NCBI GenBank assembly: GCA_051745935.1
Contig: JBNJEM010000036.1
Location: 1 to 24,641 of the forward strand
Direction of reading: 5' to 3'
From: JBNJEM01 sp051745935
Lineage (GTDB): Bacteria; Planctomycetota; Planctomycetia; Pirellulales; Pirellulaceae
DNA: 24,641 nt
Below the pieces are notes generated by a model, which was given only the letters and a program-made list of their open reading frames with translations, was not told the DNA's origin and did no database searches. Position numbers and translations under genes: made by a program. Positions 15,090-23,332 of the stretch are shown here, in pieces. How positions within the stretch are numbered: the stretch's first letter is position 1; each line of letters opens with the position of its first letter.

Positions 15090-16214
15090 TCATTTCTCAA
15101 TCGGTCGGCGGCGATCCTCCGAGATGAAATGGCCGTGTTTCAAAAAGCGAAGCGTGTATTCTTGCACCGCATCATCGTCCATGATGAACGTGTGCCCTTT
15201 GGGGACAACCACGAAATCCCGAGCGCCGGCCAGCCGTGTCTCCTCAACCGTGACGATCAAATCGTTGTTTCCGTCGAGCAACGGATTGCCTCCCTCGCCA
15301 TCGTCCGTCCCCCCGGCGATGATGCCAAACTGGCAGTAGGGCGTAGCCAATCGCTCCTGCAACTCTACCCAATCCCGCGTGAATTGTCGGCCCCCTTTAC
15401 CGAAAACCAGCTTGAAAAGAGGGTTGTTTTGGAACCGCTTGGCCAAAGCCGCGCCGTGGTTGGGCGGGGCCAGCATGACCACGCGGGCCAGTCGTGGGTC
15501 CATGCCCTGCCCGTGTGACGCGGCCAATTGGTCCCCCAGCAGATGACGCACCACGAGGTTTCCCATGCTATGAGCCACGAAATTGATTCGCTCCACGTCC
15601 TCCAGGTGACTCAGCACCCGCGCCAGGCTCTCGGCGTCTTCCGCCAGTGTGGAGCGGGTGCTCGCATACGAAAAGTTCAACACGGTGAAATCGCCATGGC
15701 TCCTCAGGAATCGAGCCATCCGCTTCATGGATGCCCGACTTCGCCCGAGTCCATGCAACAGGATGACAACGTTCCCCTGCAAGTCCTCGATGTCCCCCTC
15801 CTGCTTCAACGCCTTCCAACGCGCCATGCAGGCATTCCACGATCCCCAAGCCCGTCGAATATTACCTGGGTCGAGCAGACGGTAGTGGTCGGAAAGCACG
15901 TTGCGTTGGATCCGCCAGGAACCGTGGATCCATTCATCGGTCCAATACTGTTTCCCGCCCAGTGTCCAGAAGGGGATATATTTCAGGGGGTTGGATTTTT
16001 CCGGGTGGAAAGCGGCCCGACGCAAGCCGTCCTCCCGTTGGTCGGACTCGCGGCGGAGAAAATCATCCGCGACCGGTATATTCAATCTCATTGTCGCTTC
16101 GCCGGATGACAACCTGTTTTCACGATCCCCCTGGGCGGCCACCGTGCCAGGAAACAGCGTCGCGAAGACAATCACCACGCCACAACCGAGCCGCGTCATC
16201 CATCGCACGCTCAT
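15090..16214 (-). CDS. Secreted alpha/beta hydrolase (lipase/esterase-like) with an in-frame repeat element
   Basis: A 374-residue protein from the ATG at 16214, with GGAGGT 6 bases upstream. A signal peptide is clear (MSVRWMTRLGCGVVIVFATL, then FPGTVAAQG). The hydrolase domain starts at NVVILLHGLGRSRASMKRMA (oxyanion region). The nucleophile is Ser216 in FVAHSMGN, a probable acid lies in LLDGNNDLIVTVEE, and the catalytic histidine is His341 in VPKGHTFIMDD, so the triad looks complete. Residues about 45-79, between the signal peptide and the domain, are a translated copy of the ~100-bp dispersed element (VADDFLRRESDQREDGLRRA and on to HPEKSNPLKY). The frame stays open throughout. It probably acts on esters or lipids outside the cytoplasmic membrane; the substrate is unknown. 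Confidence 0.88.
   Translation of the reverse strand: MSVRWMTRLGCGVVIVFATLFPGTVAAQGDRENRLSSGEATMRLNIPVADDFLRRESDQREDGLRRAAFHPEKSNPLKYIPFWTLGGKQYWTDEWIHGSWRIQRNVLSDHYRLLDPGNIRRAWGSWNACMARWKALKQEGDIEDLQGNVVILLHGLGRSRASMKRMARFLRSHGDFTVLNFSYASTRSTLAEDAESLARVLSHLEDVERINFVAHSMGNLVVRHLLGDQLAASHGQGMDPRLARVVMLAPPNHGAALAKRFQNNPLFKLVFGKGGRQFTRDWVELQERLATPYCQFGIIAGGTDDGEGGNPLLDGNNDLIVTVEETRLAGARDFVVVPKGHTFIMDDDAVQEYTLRFLKHGHFISEDRRRPIEK
15978..16081 (-). repeat. Dispersed ~100-bp element, copy 4, inside the alpha/beta hydrolase gene
   Basis: Close match to the consensus type. In the coding direction it starts TATACCGGTCGCGGATGATT and ends CCCCTGAAATATA. It is read in the frame that has no stop, adding about 35 residues after the signal peptide. 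In one of the other frames the element contains TGA (CGC GGA TGA), so the phase of insertion was critical. Confidence 0.93.
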
Positions 16215-16336
16215 GATCAACCTCCAATTGTTGTTCCGACCACGAGGGTTCATTCCGTCACTGTCATTCCGTCAATGCACTGTCACTGGATTCTCGATAG
16301 CCCTATTTGTTGCGTTGGGCAGACAATTGGCGGGGG

Positions 16337-17923
16337 CTACGGCGAGGCGACAACGGCATGAAAACCGGCGTGCTCGGTACGTTGTATGATCTCTTCTTGA
16401 AGCTGGTCCGAGAGATCGCAAAAGTAGTCGCTGTAGCCGGCGACGCGGACGATCAAATCGCGATGGGCTTCGGGTTCAAGCTGGGCTTTCCGCAATGTAT
16501 CCGCGTTCACGACGTTAAACTGCACGTGGTGCCCGTCCAGGCCGAAATAGCCGCGCACGAGGTGCGCCAGCTTGTCCAGGTCGGCTTCCGCTTGCAGTAG
16601 AGTGGGCGTGAACTTCATATTGAGCAGCGTTCCCCCCGTTTTGATATGATCCATTTTGGAAGCCGACTTCACCACCGCCGTGGGACCGTGGCGATCCGCG
16701 CCCTGCACGGGCGAGATGCCTTCCGACAACGGATGGCCGGCGTGTCGGCCATCCGCCGTCGCGCCGGTGACCGACCCGAAATAGATGTGGCAGGTGGTGG
16801 GCAGCATTTCAACTTGATAGCACCCTCCCTTGGTGTTGGGCCGGCCATCGACCTGTTGAACAATCTGGTTGAAGGCTCGCACCATGAGCTGATCGGCGGA
16901 ATCGTCGTCGTTCCCATATTTAGGAGTTCGATTGATGATGCGTTGCCGAAATACCTCCTGCCCTTCGAAATCCTGGTCAAGAATCCGCGCGAATTGGCTC
17001 AGCGGCATGTATGGGTCATCAAACACGAGGTGCTTCAGGGCGGAAAGGCTGTCGGTCAGGCTGCCAATCCCTACGAATTGAATGAAGGTGTGGTTGTAGC
17101 GGGCCCCTCCAGCATTGTAATCCCGTCCCTCGGCGATGCAGTCATCCGTGATCACGGACAGAAACGGAGCCGGCATGAGTTGAGCATACATTTGCTCGAT
17201 GATTTGGTTTCCTTGGATTTTGATGTCGATGAAATGACGCAACTGCCGGGAGAAGGCACCGAACAAGCCATCGAAAGAGTCCAACGAGGCGATCTCGCCC
17301 GTGGGCGGGCCCAACTGTTTTCCGGTACGGGGATCGACGCCGTTGTGCAACGCAAGCTCCAGAACCTTCGGCAGATTGAAGTAGCCGGTCAGGATGTACG
17401 CTTCTTTGCCAAAGGCGCCGGTTTCGACACAGCCGCTACAGCCGCCGGCGCGAGCATCTTCCAGCGTCTTGCCCTGCCGGATCTGTTCTTGCACCACGGC
17501 ATCGGCATTGAAAATGGAAGGAAAACCGTATCCGTTTCGGATGACGCGCAGCGCGTGCTTGAGCAACGCGTCGGGGGTTTTCCGCGACAGCTGTACATTG
17601 CTGCTTGGCTGCAGCAAATGCATCTCGTCAATGATCTCCAACAACAGATGAGAGACGTCGTTCGAGCCATCCGAGCCATCCGCCAGCAGACCACCGATAT
17701 TGATGTTGGCAAAATCCGTATAGGTGCTGCTTTCCGCCGCCGTCACGCCGACCTTCGGCGGCGCGGGATGGTTATTGAACTTAATAAAGAACGTCTCCAA
17801 CAGTTCCTTGGCTGACTCGCGGGAGAGTGACCCGTCCGCCATGCCTCGTTGGAAAAATGGGTCGAGGTGCTGATCCAGATGCCCCGGGTTGAACGCATCC
17901 CAGCCATTCAATTCGGTAATCAC
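16337..17923 (-). CDS. Glycyl radical enzyme, C-terminal two-thirds (downstream of frameshift)
   Basis: This 528-codon part (formal GTG start at 17923) contains both catalytic elements of a pyruvate-formate-lyase-like glycyl radical enzyme. The thiyl-radical cysteine is in GGCSGCVETGAFGKEAYILT (Cys165 of this part, followed by Val-Glu), and the glycyl radical loop is VRVAGYSDYFCDLSDQLQEE (Gly496). The cysteine context GCVETG resembles what I recall for hydroxyphenylacetate decarboxylase and hydroxyproline dehydratase types rather than PFL itself, but the substrate is not determinable. The conserved sequence continues upstream of the GTG in this frame (ALQSYWFCHLAVITELN), showing that this is the rest of one protein and not a separate gene. 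Oxygen-sensitive chemistry implies anoxic conditions. The activase gene lies upstream on the same strand. Confidence 0.88.
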   Translation of the reverse strand: MITELNGWDAFNPGHLDQHLDPFFQRGMADGSLSRESAKELLETFFIKFNNHPAPPKVGVTAAESSTYTDFANINIGGLLADGSDGSNDVSHLLLEIIDEMHLLQPSSNVQLSRKTPDALLKHALRVIRNGYGFPSIFNADAVVQEQIRQGKTLEDARAGGCSGCVETGAFGKEAYILTGYFNLPKVLELALHNGVDPRTGKQLGPPTGEIASLDSFDGLFGAFSRQLRHFIDIKIQGNQIIEQMYAQLMPAPFLSVITDDCIAEGRDYNAGGARYNHTFIQFVGIGSLTDSLSALKHLVFDDPYMPLSQFARILDQDFEGQEVFRQRIINRTPKYGNDDDSADQLMVRAFNQIVQQVDGRPNTKGGCYQVEMLPTTCHIYFGSVTGATADGRHAGHPLSEGISPVQGADRHGPTAVVKSASKMDHIKTGGTLLNMKFTPTLLQAEADLDKLAHLVRGYFGLDGHHVQFNVVNADTLRKAQLEPEAHRDLIVRVAGYSDYFCDLSDQLQEEIIQRTEHAGFHAVVASP

Positions 17924-18717
17924 CGCCAGATGGCAAAACCAATAGGATTGCAGTGCTTCGTGAAATCACGGGGGCAGCACGCCGGCACGCGGCGGCAGAC
18001 GTCCGCGATTTTTTCCAACTCCGTCCGGCGTTTCGCGTCGGTCTCCTCGGCCGCCCGCGCCGTCGCCAGATCCGCGTGCCGCCGAGCAAACAGGATCAAC
18101 GCGTCGCAGGCAACATTCATCGCCTGCAATTGCTCACGCTTCGCCCATGCTTGAGGATCGGTGAAGAAGTCCAACCGGGCGATGGCATCCGCGATGTCCC
18201 GTTTGAAATCGAGAAGCCCCTTGGAATAGATTTTGTCGTCCAAAACCGTGTGGCCCGGCGCCCGCTGCTCCATGAACTCCGTGAAGATGCCCGCCTCATA
18301 GGCGTCCGTCCAAGCCGGTGACATGGCGCCCAAGATCCGCTCTCGCATCGTCCGCCCCCGCCAATACGGGATCACTTCGTCCCGATAGACGGCGTAGCAC
18401 GCCTCCGAGCACGCATAGCTGGTCTTGGGACGGGAATCGAGAATCTTCAAGTCGTCCAGCGAATGACAGGTTAATTCAGGGTAGGTCGGCACCATCTTCG
18501 GAGCCGGGCCCCGCTCCCCCACAATCAATTCCTCCTCGCCCAGATAGATGGTCTTGTGCTGGCAGAGATCGTAAAACGCCCCGGCCCGGAGCATCGGGAC
18601 CGACAACGTTCCCTCGTTCTGACGGTAAAACGCAGTCAGTAAGCAGGCGCGTTCCGGGGAAATCACCGGTGCCGCGTCAAGACTCGCCTGTCGCAACCGC
18701 TCCGTTCGTTCGTTCAT
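17920..18717 (-). CDS. Glycyl radical enzyme, N-terminal third (ends at frameshift)
   Basis: The 265-codon frame from ATG 18717 encodes the N-terminal PFL-like region: RACLLTAFYRQNEGTLSVPM, KTIYLGEEELIVGERGPAP, MVPTYPELTCHSLDDLKIL, then helices to ADVCRRVPACCPRDF. After about 17959 the translation departs from the family and stops at 17920. Reading the other frame restores ALQSYWFCHLAVITELNGWD exactly in the expected place. One missing base, near the expected TTC ACG GAA GCA CTG, explains it. The restored protein would have about 790 residues, normal for the family. Either the gene is recently inactivated, the read has a base error, or decoding involves a frameshift. The apparent GTGA stop/start overlap is a by-product. 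Confidence 0.85.
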   Translation of the reverse strand: MNERTERLRQASLDAAPVISPERACLLTAFYRQNEGTLSVPMLRAGAFYDLCQHKTIYLGEEELIVGERGPAPKMVPTYPELTCHSLDDLKILDSRPKTSYACSEACYAVYRDEVIPYWRGRTMRERILGAMSPAWTDAYEAGIFTEFMEQRAPGHTVLDDKIYSKGLLDFKRDIADAIARLDFFTDPQAWAKREQLQAMNVACDALILFARRHADLATARAAEETDAKRRTELEKIADVCRRVPACCPRDFTKHCNPIGFAIWR

Positions 18718-19074
18718 CGCTAATATCGCCGCCGCTTAAAATCCAAGAGTTTGAATAGGCCTACTACTTCGTCACGGCTTAATGTCAGGGTGGGGTATAA
18801 CGGCTCCGCTCTTTTACAGCCCGTTATACCGGTCGCGGATGACTTTCTCCGCCGCGAGTCCGACCAACGGGAGGACGGCTTGCGTGGGGCAGCTTTCCAC
18901 CCGGAAAAATCCAACCGCCTGAAACACATAAAACTTGGCTTCCGCTTTCGAAACTCCTCGGATGACACCAAATCTCCATGGTTCTCCATGGTTGTATCTC
19001 AATGGTTGTGTTACGGCTTCTTAACCGTGACCAGGCACGACGTTCGCAATATCCGATTAGCCAACCGCAGTGTA
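18718..19074. other. Activase-to-GRE gap occupied by repeats
   Basis: The 357 bases contain the element at 18825-18926, a fragment of the short repeat before it (TTTTACAGCCCGTTATACCG at 18812-18831), its continuation after it (AAAACTTGGCTTCCGCTTTC from about 18930), a doubled CTCCATGGTT near 18974-18993, and GGTTGTGTTACGGCTTCTT near 19003-19021, which resembles the ssb-rplI gap. No gene is visible. The separation may weaken cotranscription of the activase with its enzyme. Confidence 0.6.
18825..18926 (+). repeat. Dispersed ~100-bp element, copy 5, between activase and glycyl radical enzyme
   Basis: It begins TATACCGGTCGCGGATGACT and ends ACCGCCTGAAACACA, with a few substitutions (GTGGGGCAGC for GTCGGGCCGC). 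It appears nested in the short repeat: CAGCCCGT lies directly to its left, and the AAAACTTGGCTTCCGCTTTC part resumes directly to its right. Confidence 0.92.
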
Positions 19075-20010
19075 CTATCCGCCGATCACGGTGCACAGAC
19101 CTTCTGCTCGAAAGAGACGGGCCGCGTGCTCGATTTGCCGCGGCGCAAGATCGCTCGCCGGGGGCGACGAGCCTTCCATGCCACTCGACTCGCCATCCCG
19201 GCTCCACTCGACTTTGTTGCTTCCCATCCGGTGGTACGGCAGTAAATTCACCTGACGCACCCCTGAAATTGATGCAATGAAGCGAGCCGACGCCTTCAAC
19301 TGCCACTCCTCCAAATTGAAGCCCGGAACCAACGGCACGCGTACCCAAATATTATCGTGGATTTCACCCAATCGTTCCAGATTCGCGAGAATTGACGCAT
19401 TGGATACCCCCGTCCGCGCCCGATGGGCGCGATCATCAACGCTCTTGAGATCATACAGAAACAAATCAACCCAGGGGGCCACGTCACGAATCACATTCCA
19501 GGGCGCAAACCCTGACGTGTCGAGCGCGACATGGATGGACCGATCCCGCAACGTCTCCAACAGTTGCAACAAGAATCGGGCCTGCGCGAGCGGCTCCCCG
19601 CCCGATATGGTCACCCCACCACCCGACTGATCGTGAAACATTCGATCCTTGCCTACCGCCGCCACGACCTCTTGAACCGACATCTCCTGCCCCACCAGCT
19701 GCCGAGCGCCACTGGGACACACGCGCAGACAGGCCCCGCAGCGCGAGCAGCCGTCGGGCACGGTGGGAACGTCGGAGGCTTCTTCCCCAGCCGCTTCTCC
19801 GGCACCCAGCACGGGGCACGCCTCCAGGCAGCCGCCACACCTGATACATCGCGAGGGTTGGACGCGGATTTCACAGGTCTCCGGCTGGCTTTCCGGGTTG
19901 TGACACCACCGGCACCGGAGAGGGCACCCCTTCAGAAACACCGTGGTACGAATCCCCGGTCCATCATGCACGCAATATCGTTGTATGTTGAGAATGAGTC
20001 CACGGTCCAT
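19075..20010 (-). CDS. Glycyl radical enzyme activase (radical SAM, with two ferredoxin-like 4Fe-4S motifs)
   Basis: A 311-residue radical SAM protein that installs the glycyl radical on its partner enzyme using S-adenosylmethionine. The N-terminus MDRGLILNIQRYCVHDGPGI is typical. The SAM cluster motif is KGCPLRCRWCHNPE (Cys29, Cys33, Cys36). Two extra cluster motifs follow, CIRCGGCLEACP and CSRCGACLRVCPSGA, an insertion found in activases of most glycyl radical enzymes except PFL-activase. The SAM-binding GGE motif is VTISGGEPLAQ, then LDTSGFAPW, VDLFLYDLKSVD and LLPYHRMGSNK. It lies upstream of the glycyl radical enzyme on the same strand and is intact, although its partner is frameshifted. 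The ATG at 20010 has no strong ribosome binding site, so the start is likely rather than certain. The longer frame upstream runs over gene debris. Confidence 0.92.
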   Translation of the reverse strand: MDRGLILNIQRYCVHDGPGIRTTVFLKGCPLRCRWCHNPESQPETCEIRVQPSRCIRCGGCLEACPVLGAGEAAGEEASDVPTVPDGCSRCGACLRVCPSGARQLVGQEMSVQEVVAAVGKDRMFHDQSGGGVTISGGEPLAQARFLLQLLETLRDRSIHVALDTSGFAPWNVIRDVAPWVDLFLYDLKSVDDRAHRARTGVSNASILANLERLGEIHDNIWVRVPLVPGFNLEEWQLKASARFIASISGVRQVNLLPYHRMGSNKVEWSRDGESSGMEGSSPPASDLAPRQIEHAARLFRAEGLCTVIGG

Positions 20011-20038
20011 GGGATATCGAATTACACTGCTAGGAGAC

Positions 20039-20257
20039 TCACGAACCCAGGAAGTCGAAATCCAGATCGGTGATCCGACCCGCGGCGTCCCACTCCAGGT
20101 CGTAGTCCGCGAAGACGGTGTCGGCCCGCCGGTGGGTGAGATCAGTGGTCCGTCCGAGTTGGTCGAAGACGGTGTCAGTGCCTGCCACGTAGTCGGTTCC
20201 CGCCAAGTGTTTTTGCATGTCAAGGATCCGCATGGGATTATAAGGATTTCGGCCTCG
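20039..20257 (-). pseudogene. RHS/YD-repeat protein fragment
   Basis: The frame reads RGRNPYNPMRILDMQKHLAG, then TVFDQLGRTTDLTH and YDLEWDAAGRITDLDFDFLG before a stop. FDQLGRTTDLTH and YDLEWDAAGRITDLD are recognisable YD/RHS-type repeats, which in complete proteins build large secreted or surface shells. Only about two repeats remain and there is no gene upstream to supply a start, so this is a remnant. It abuts the activase start. Confidence 0.6.
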
Positions 20258-20357
20258 ATTGCGAAGGGAAAAGCGCCGCCGGCGGCGGCGAACGGTTCAG
20301 GTGGTGATAGTCCAGAAGAGCTTGTCGTCGCCGGAATGGTGGGAGGCGACGTCGTCT

Positions 20358-20576
20358 TCAGGGCGTGTGTCGCCGCGGGGGCGGTCGCTGGCCGGGGCCC
20401 GCCACCGGCTGATCCTCGGGCCCACCCGAATGGCGAGGCAGCCGCGCCGGGTGGGTCTGCTGGTGCGCCTGGCAGAGCTTGCCGATGGAGACATGCGTAT
20501 GGATTCGCGCGGTACAGAGACTGGCATGGCGGAGGAGGGCTTGGATGTAACGGATGTCCGCGCCCCTTTCGGCTCG
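20358..20576 (-). pseudogene. Tyrosine recombinase (phage integrase family) C-terminal fragment, catalytic Tyr lost
   Basis: Directly after the stop of the Rpn-like remnant, and in the same frame, the translation is GADIRYIQALLRHASLCTAR, then IHTHVSIGKLCQAHQQTHPA. This matches the end of XerC/D-like recombinases (usual form IQ-x-LLGHASLSTTQIYTHVS). The second conserved histidine (HAS) is present, but the nucleophilic tyrosine of the IYTHV motif is histidine (IHTHV), so it cannot be catalytic. There is no start codon or upstream catalytic domain. It is debris of an integrated element. Confidence 0.7.
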
Positions 20577-21266
20577 TCACTCAGTTGATTTAGAGCCGTT
20601 GGCGTCAAGCCACGTTCGCAGGTCGTCGAGCGTGCGAAAGCCGAGCAGCGCCTCGCCCAACGCCTCGATGTCCGAATACGAAAGCGCGCGAATCCGCGTC
20701 TCGACGTCTTGCGGCAGCTCGCCACATACACGTCTCAATTGCCTCAAAAGCAGGGTAATCCTGCCCTCCACCTTTCCTTCGGCCTTCCCCTCGGCCTTTC
20801 CCTCAGCCCTGCCCTCGTCTTTGGCCAGTCGTTCTATTGATGTGACGTATGGCATCTCTCTTTGCTCCTCGAATGCCGCCAGGTCCACTCGAAACCGCTG
20901 CTCCAGATCGGCCCGGAGATGCATCATCCAATCGATCAATCGGAAAAGCTCCCGGACCTCTTCCGCATTATACCCCGCGTCATACAAGCTGCGTACCAAC
21001 TGCCACTTGGCACGGAACCGCCCCTCGGGGTCACCGGCCGTCCGCAGCGCCTCGATCCGGGCCCGTGCCACTTGAACCGGGAGCGAATCGTCTTCCCGCC
21101 ACTCATCCGCCAGCTTGTCAATCAGCTTGCAGATTGGCCGGCACCACGACCGCGACCACCCGCTGGTCGAACGCCCCGAACAAGCCGCTGTTGAACTTCG
21201 CGATGCCACGCTCGAATCCCGCTTCCGGCGAGGACTGGATTTCCAGATGCAACAGAATCCATTGTC
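20577..21266 (-). pseudogene. Rpn / PD-(D/E)XK-type recombination-promoting nuclease (DUF4351-like), disrupted
   Basis: Two frames together make a truncated member of this transposase-like nuclease family. From 21264 the frame gives WILLHLEIQSSPEAGFERGI and AKFNSGLFGAFDQRVVAVVV, the usual core with E-I-Q. It stops at 21118. The second frame (to 20577) continues with PICKLIDKLADEWREDDSLP, RAKWQLVRSLYDAGYNAEEV, LFRLIDWMMHL and MPYVTSIERLAKDEG, then EGKAEGKAEGK repeats and a C-terminal region. The N-terminal end is lost (a stop lies two codons before WIL), and a frameshift with probable internal deletion separates the halves. Full members are implicated in RecA-independent recombination. This copy should be inactive. 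Confidence 0.75.
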
Positions 21267-21878
21267 AGCGCTCCGAACCCAGTGGCACTTTCAGGCTGAG
21301 TGAGCGATATATTCCTGAAACGGGATGAAAGAATGAAAGGGTGCGCGACATCAGTCACGTATTAACTGCCTTGAGATTGAGCAAACGGAGCCAGTGTGGG
21401 GTGAGGGCCTGTGCATCGTGACCGGGGCATGGCACCACGCGAGGGAAGTGGAAACCGTGCACTGGCTCCGCTCGCGTTTAGCGTTGTCAGAAATGGAAGC
21501 CTGTCCCGCGCTCGCTCAGGAAAGTGCCACCCTACCCGCGCGCCCGGCGCCCACTCAGCTCAACACCGGAGAGCCTCATGGATGTTTTGAAACGACTCTT
21601 GACACCAACCAGGACCCGTCTCGCCTCCCGGACAGGGAAAACCACGCACATGACCGGTGCCTGTCACCTAGTTCGGCCATTGACGCTCCACGCCACCTCC
21701 TGCACGCCCGCGCGGCGATCGCTTGCCACGTCTTCCCCGCTTGGACCCCGTAGACGGGGACCAGAGGCCCGTTTACTTTTTCCTTTAAGTAATGAGTCAC
21801 CTCGCTCCGGATGTCCTCCCCTACTCCCTGACGCTGCTTCCACGTGCGCTGTCACCGTCACCCAGGGCCGTTACTCTG
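21267..21878. other. Gap with no recognisable gene
   Basis: Several overlapping frames are open, but their translations have no family features. An 11-bp inverted repeat, CGGAGCCAGTG at 21386-21396 and CACTGGCTCCG at 21460-21470, is separated by 63 bases. The region is probably decayed DNA continuous with the pseudogenes to its left. Confidence 0.4.
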
Positions 21879-22941
21879 CTAAACCGTCCTTGAGCAATTG
21901 TCTCGCTGTAGGTTTTCCAGTAGTTTTCCAAGTTCGTCACAACGGTATTCACCAAGTATCCACCCATCAATTCGCCGGGAATGAACGTCGATGATCGACT
22001 CAGATTGTAGGTATGTTGCCGGTCGCTCTGCAGTCCGCTTCCTCTTGTATTCCTTGAGCAGAGCGATCAGGTCCCGATACTTATCCTTGGTTTCCCTTGG
22101 CGCGAGCGGAATGTGCGCCAGATCTTGCTCTTTCTGGTCGATCAGCGCGTCAAGATCAGCAAGGGCGCCGTGTTCCAGAAGAACGCGAGTCGCATTGATC
22201 TGTTCCAGATTAACAGCTTCTTCCAGTGGAGTCGACATATCATTCTTCCCCACGGCATTGATGTTCGCCCCGAGACGAAGCAGTGTGGTGATGGCATCAA
22301 CACGGTCAGCGGACGCAGCGTCATGCAGAGGCGTGCGCCACTGTGAGTCTGGCGCCATCACGTCCGCTCCGTGCTCGACAAGGACCTCGATAGCAGTCTC
22401 ATGGCCACGTGCCGCGGCACAATGTAGAGGTGTTCCCCTGCGCCTGTATCCTTTCGCGTCGATGTCAGCGTGCCAAACACCTTCCACCATTTCTGAAATG
22501 TTCAACGCTTTCGGCAACATGGCGACCAACGGGAGCAGACCAACACCAGGCAAGCGGTAGCTCGCAGTGGTTGGCGGCCCTGCCGCCCTGTAGCTGCTCC
22601 CCAGCATCGTGCCGCCGTCGGGCGCCACCGCGTCCTCGGCGTGTTGCCAGGGAGCGGATCGAAAGGCGGGAACGCGCTCTGGCCCGCCCCAATCCATATC
22701 GATCCCCAGCGCGGCCGGTTCCCCAAAATAGTTGATGATGAAGGAGACCGCGTCGAATCCCAGCGCCTCGTGATTGGCCGCCAATAAACGGGCTTGCTGT
22801 TCCGCGTCGTGGTGTACTTGAGGCATCCAGCAGCCCGTTGCTTGCCGAAGCTGCACGGTCGTGAGCGCCGCGACATGAGCAACGGGCGTGCGATCGGGCT
22901 TGTCACCTGCCAGTGCGCTCAGGAAACGTTCGCGAATTCAT
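21879..22941 (-). pseudogene. Chimeric gene: uroporphyrinogen-decarboxylase-like N-terminus joined to ankyrin repeats, with early frameshift
   Basis: A good start exists at 22941 (ATG after GAGGAGG and GAGGATTC). Its frame fails after MNSRTFPER, whereas the adjacent frame reads RERFLSALAGDKPDRTPVAH, then VAALTTVQLRQATGCWMPQV, FDAVSFIINYFGEPAALGID and MDWGGPERVPAFRSAPWQHA. This is the start of a URO-D/MtaA-like corrinoid methyltransferase. A 2-base deletion in a CGCG run explains the break. After about 60 codons of this the character changes, and three ankyrin repeats follow (GTPLHCAAARGHETAIEVLV; RTPLHDAASADRVDAITTLL; STPLEEAVNLEQINATRVLL), then a charged tail. The open part from GTG 22856 is 325 codons. 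It could be expressed from an internal start as an ankyrin protein, but more likely it is a deletion fusion of two genes. Confidence 0.65.
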
Positions 22942-23299
22942 GAATCCTCAAGCCTCCTCAACGAGCACGTGCAGTGGCAGCGGCGGCGCGTCCGCGGTCG
23001 GAACCCCCACAGTCGGACCCCCCACAATTGAATTCCCTGAACATATCTGGTTTCTCCGCAACACTTTAGCTGGCGGCCAGGAACCGGTCCACCGGGGCGG
23101 GCCGTGGCGCGGGGGAGACTGGAGGGCGATGCTGGAGAGTAAGTCGCCAGCCTGTTTCGCGTGCTAAGCGGGCTGGCGGCTCTTGCACGATGACAGGGGC
23201 ACCAGGATAATATGCCGGCTGTATCCAAGTTTGAGAGCCAGCGACGATAATCAAGACCCCATAACAAGACCGTGCAGGTCTGGTATTACCCAGGGATTT

Positions 23300-23332
23300 C
23301 AGGAAGCGGAAGCCAGGTTTTGTTACGGGCTG
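23300..23332 (-). repeat. Short dispersed repeat (core CAGCCCGTAACAAAAC), best-preserved copy
   Basis: On the minus strand the sequence runs ACAGCCCGTAACAAAACCTG, then GCTTCCGCTTCCT. It directly continues the end of the neighbouring ~100-bp element. Related stretches occur at 619-650, 12371-12418 and on both sides of the element at 18825. Confidence 0.65.

Noticed and set aside
16646..17815. 389-codon plus-strand frame
   Set aside because: It lies antisense to the glycyl radical enzyme, whose motifs on the minus strand are unmistakable.
17920..17923. GTGA overlap interpreted as two translationally coupled genes for a two-subunit glycyl radical enzyme
   Set aside because: Conserved sequence (ALQSYWFCHLAVITELN) continues upstream of the GTG in the downstream frame, so the break is a frameshift within one protein.
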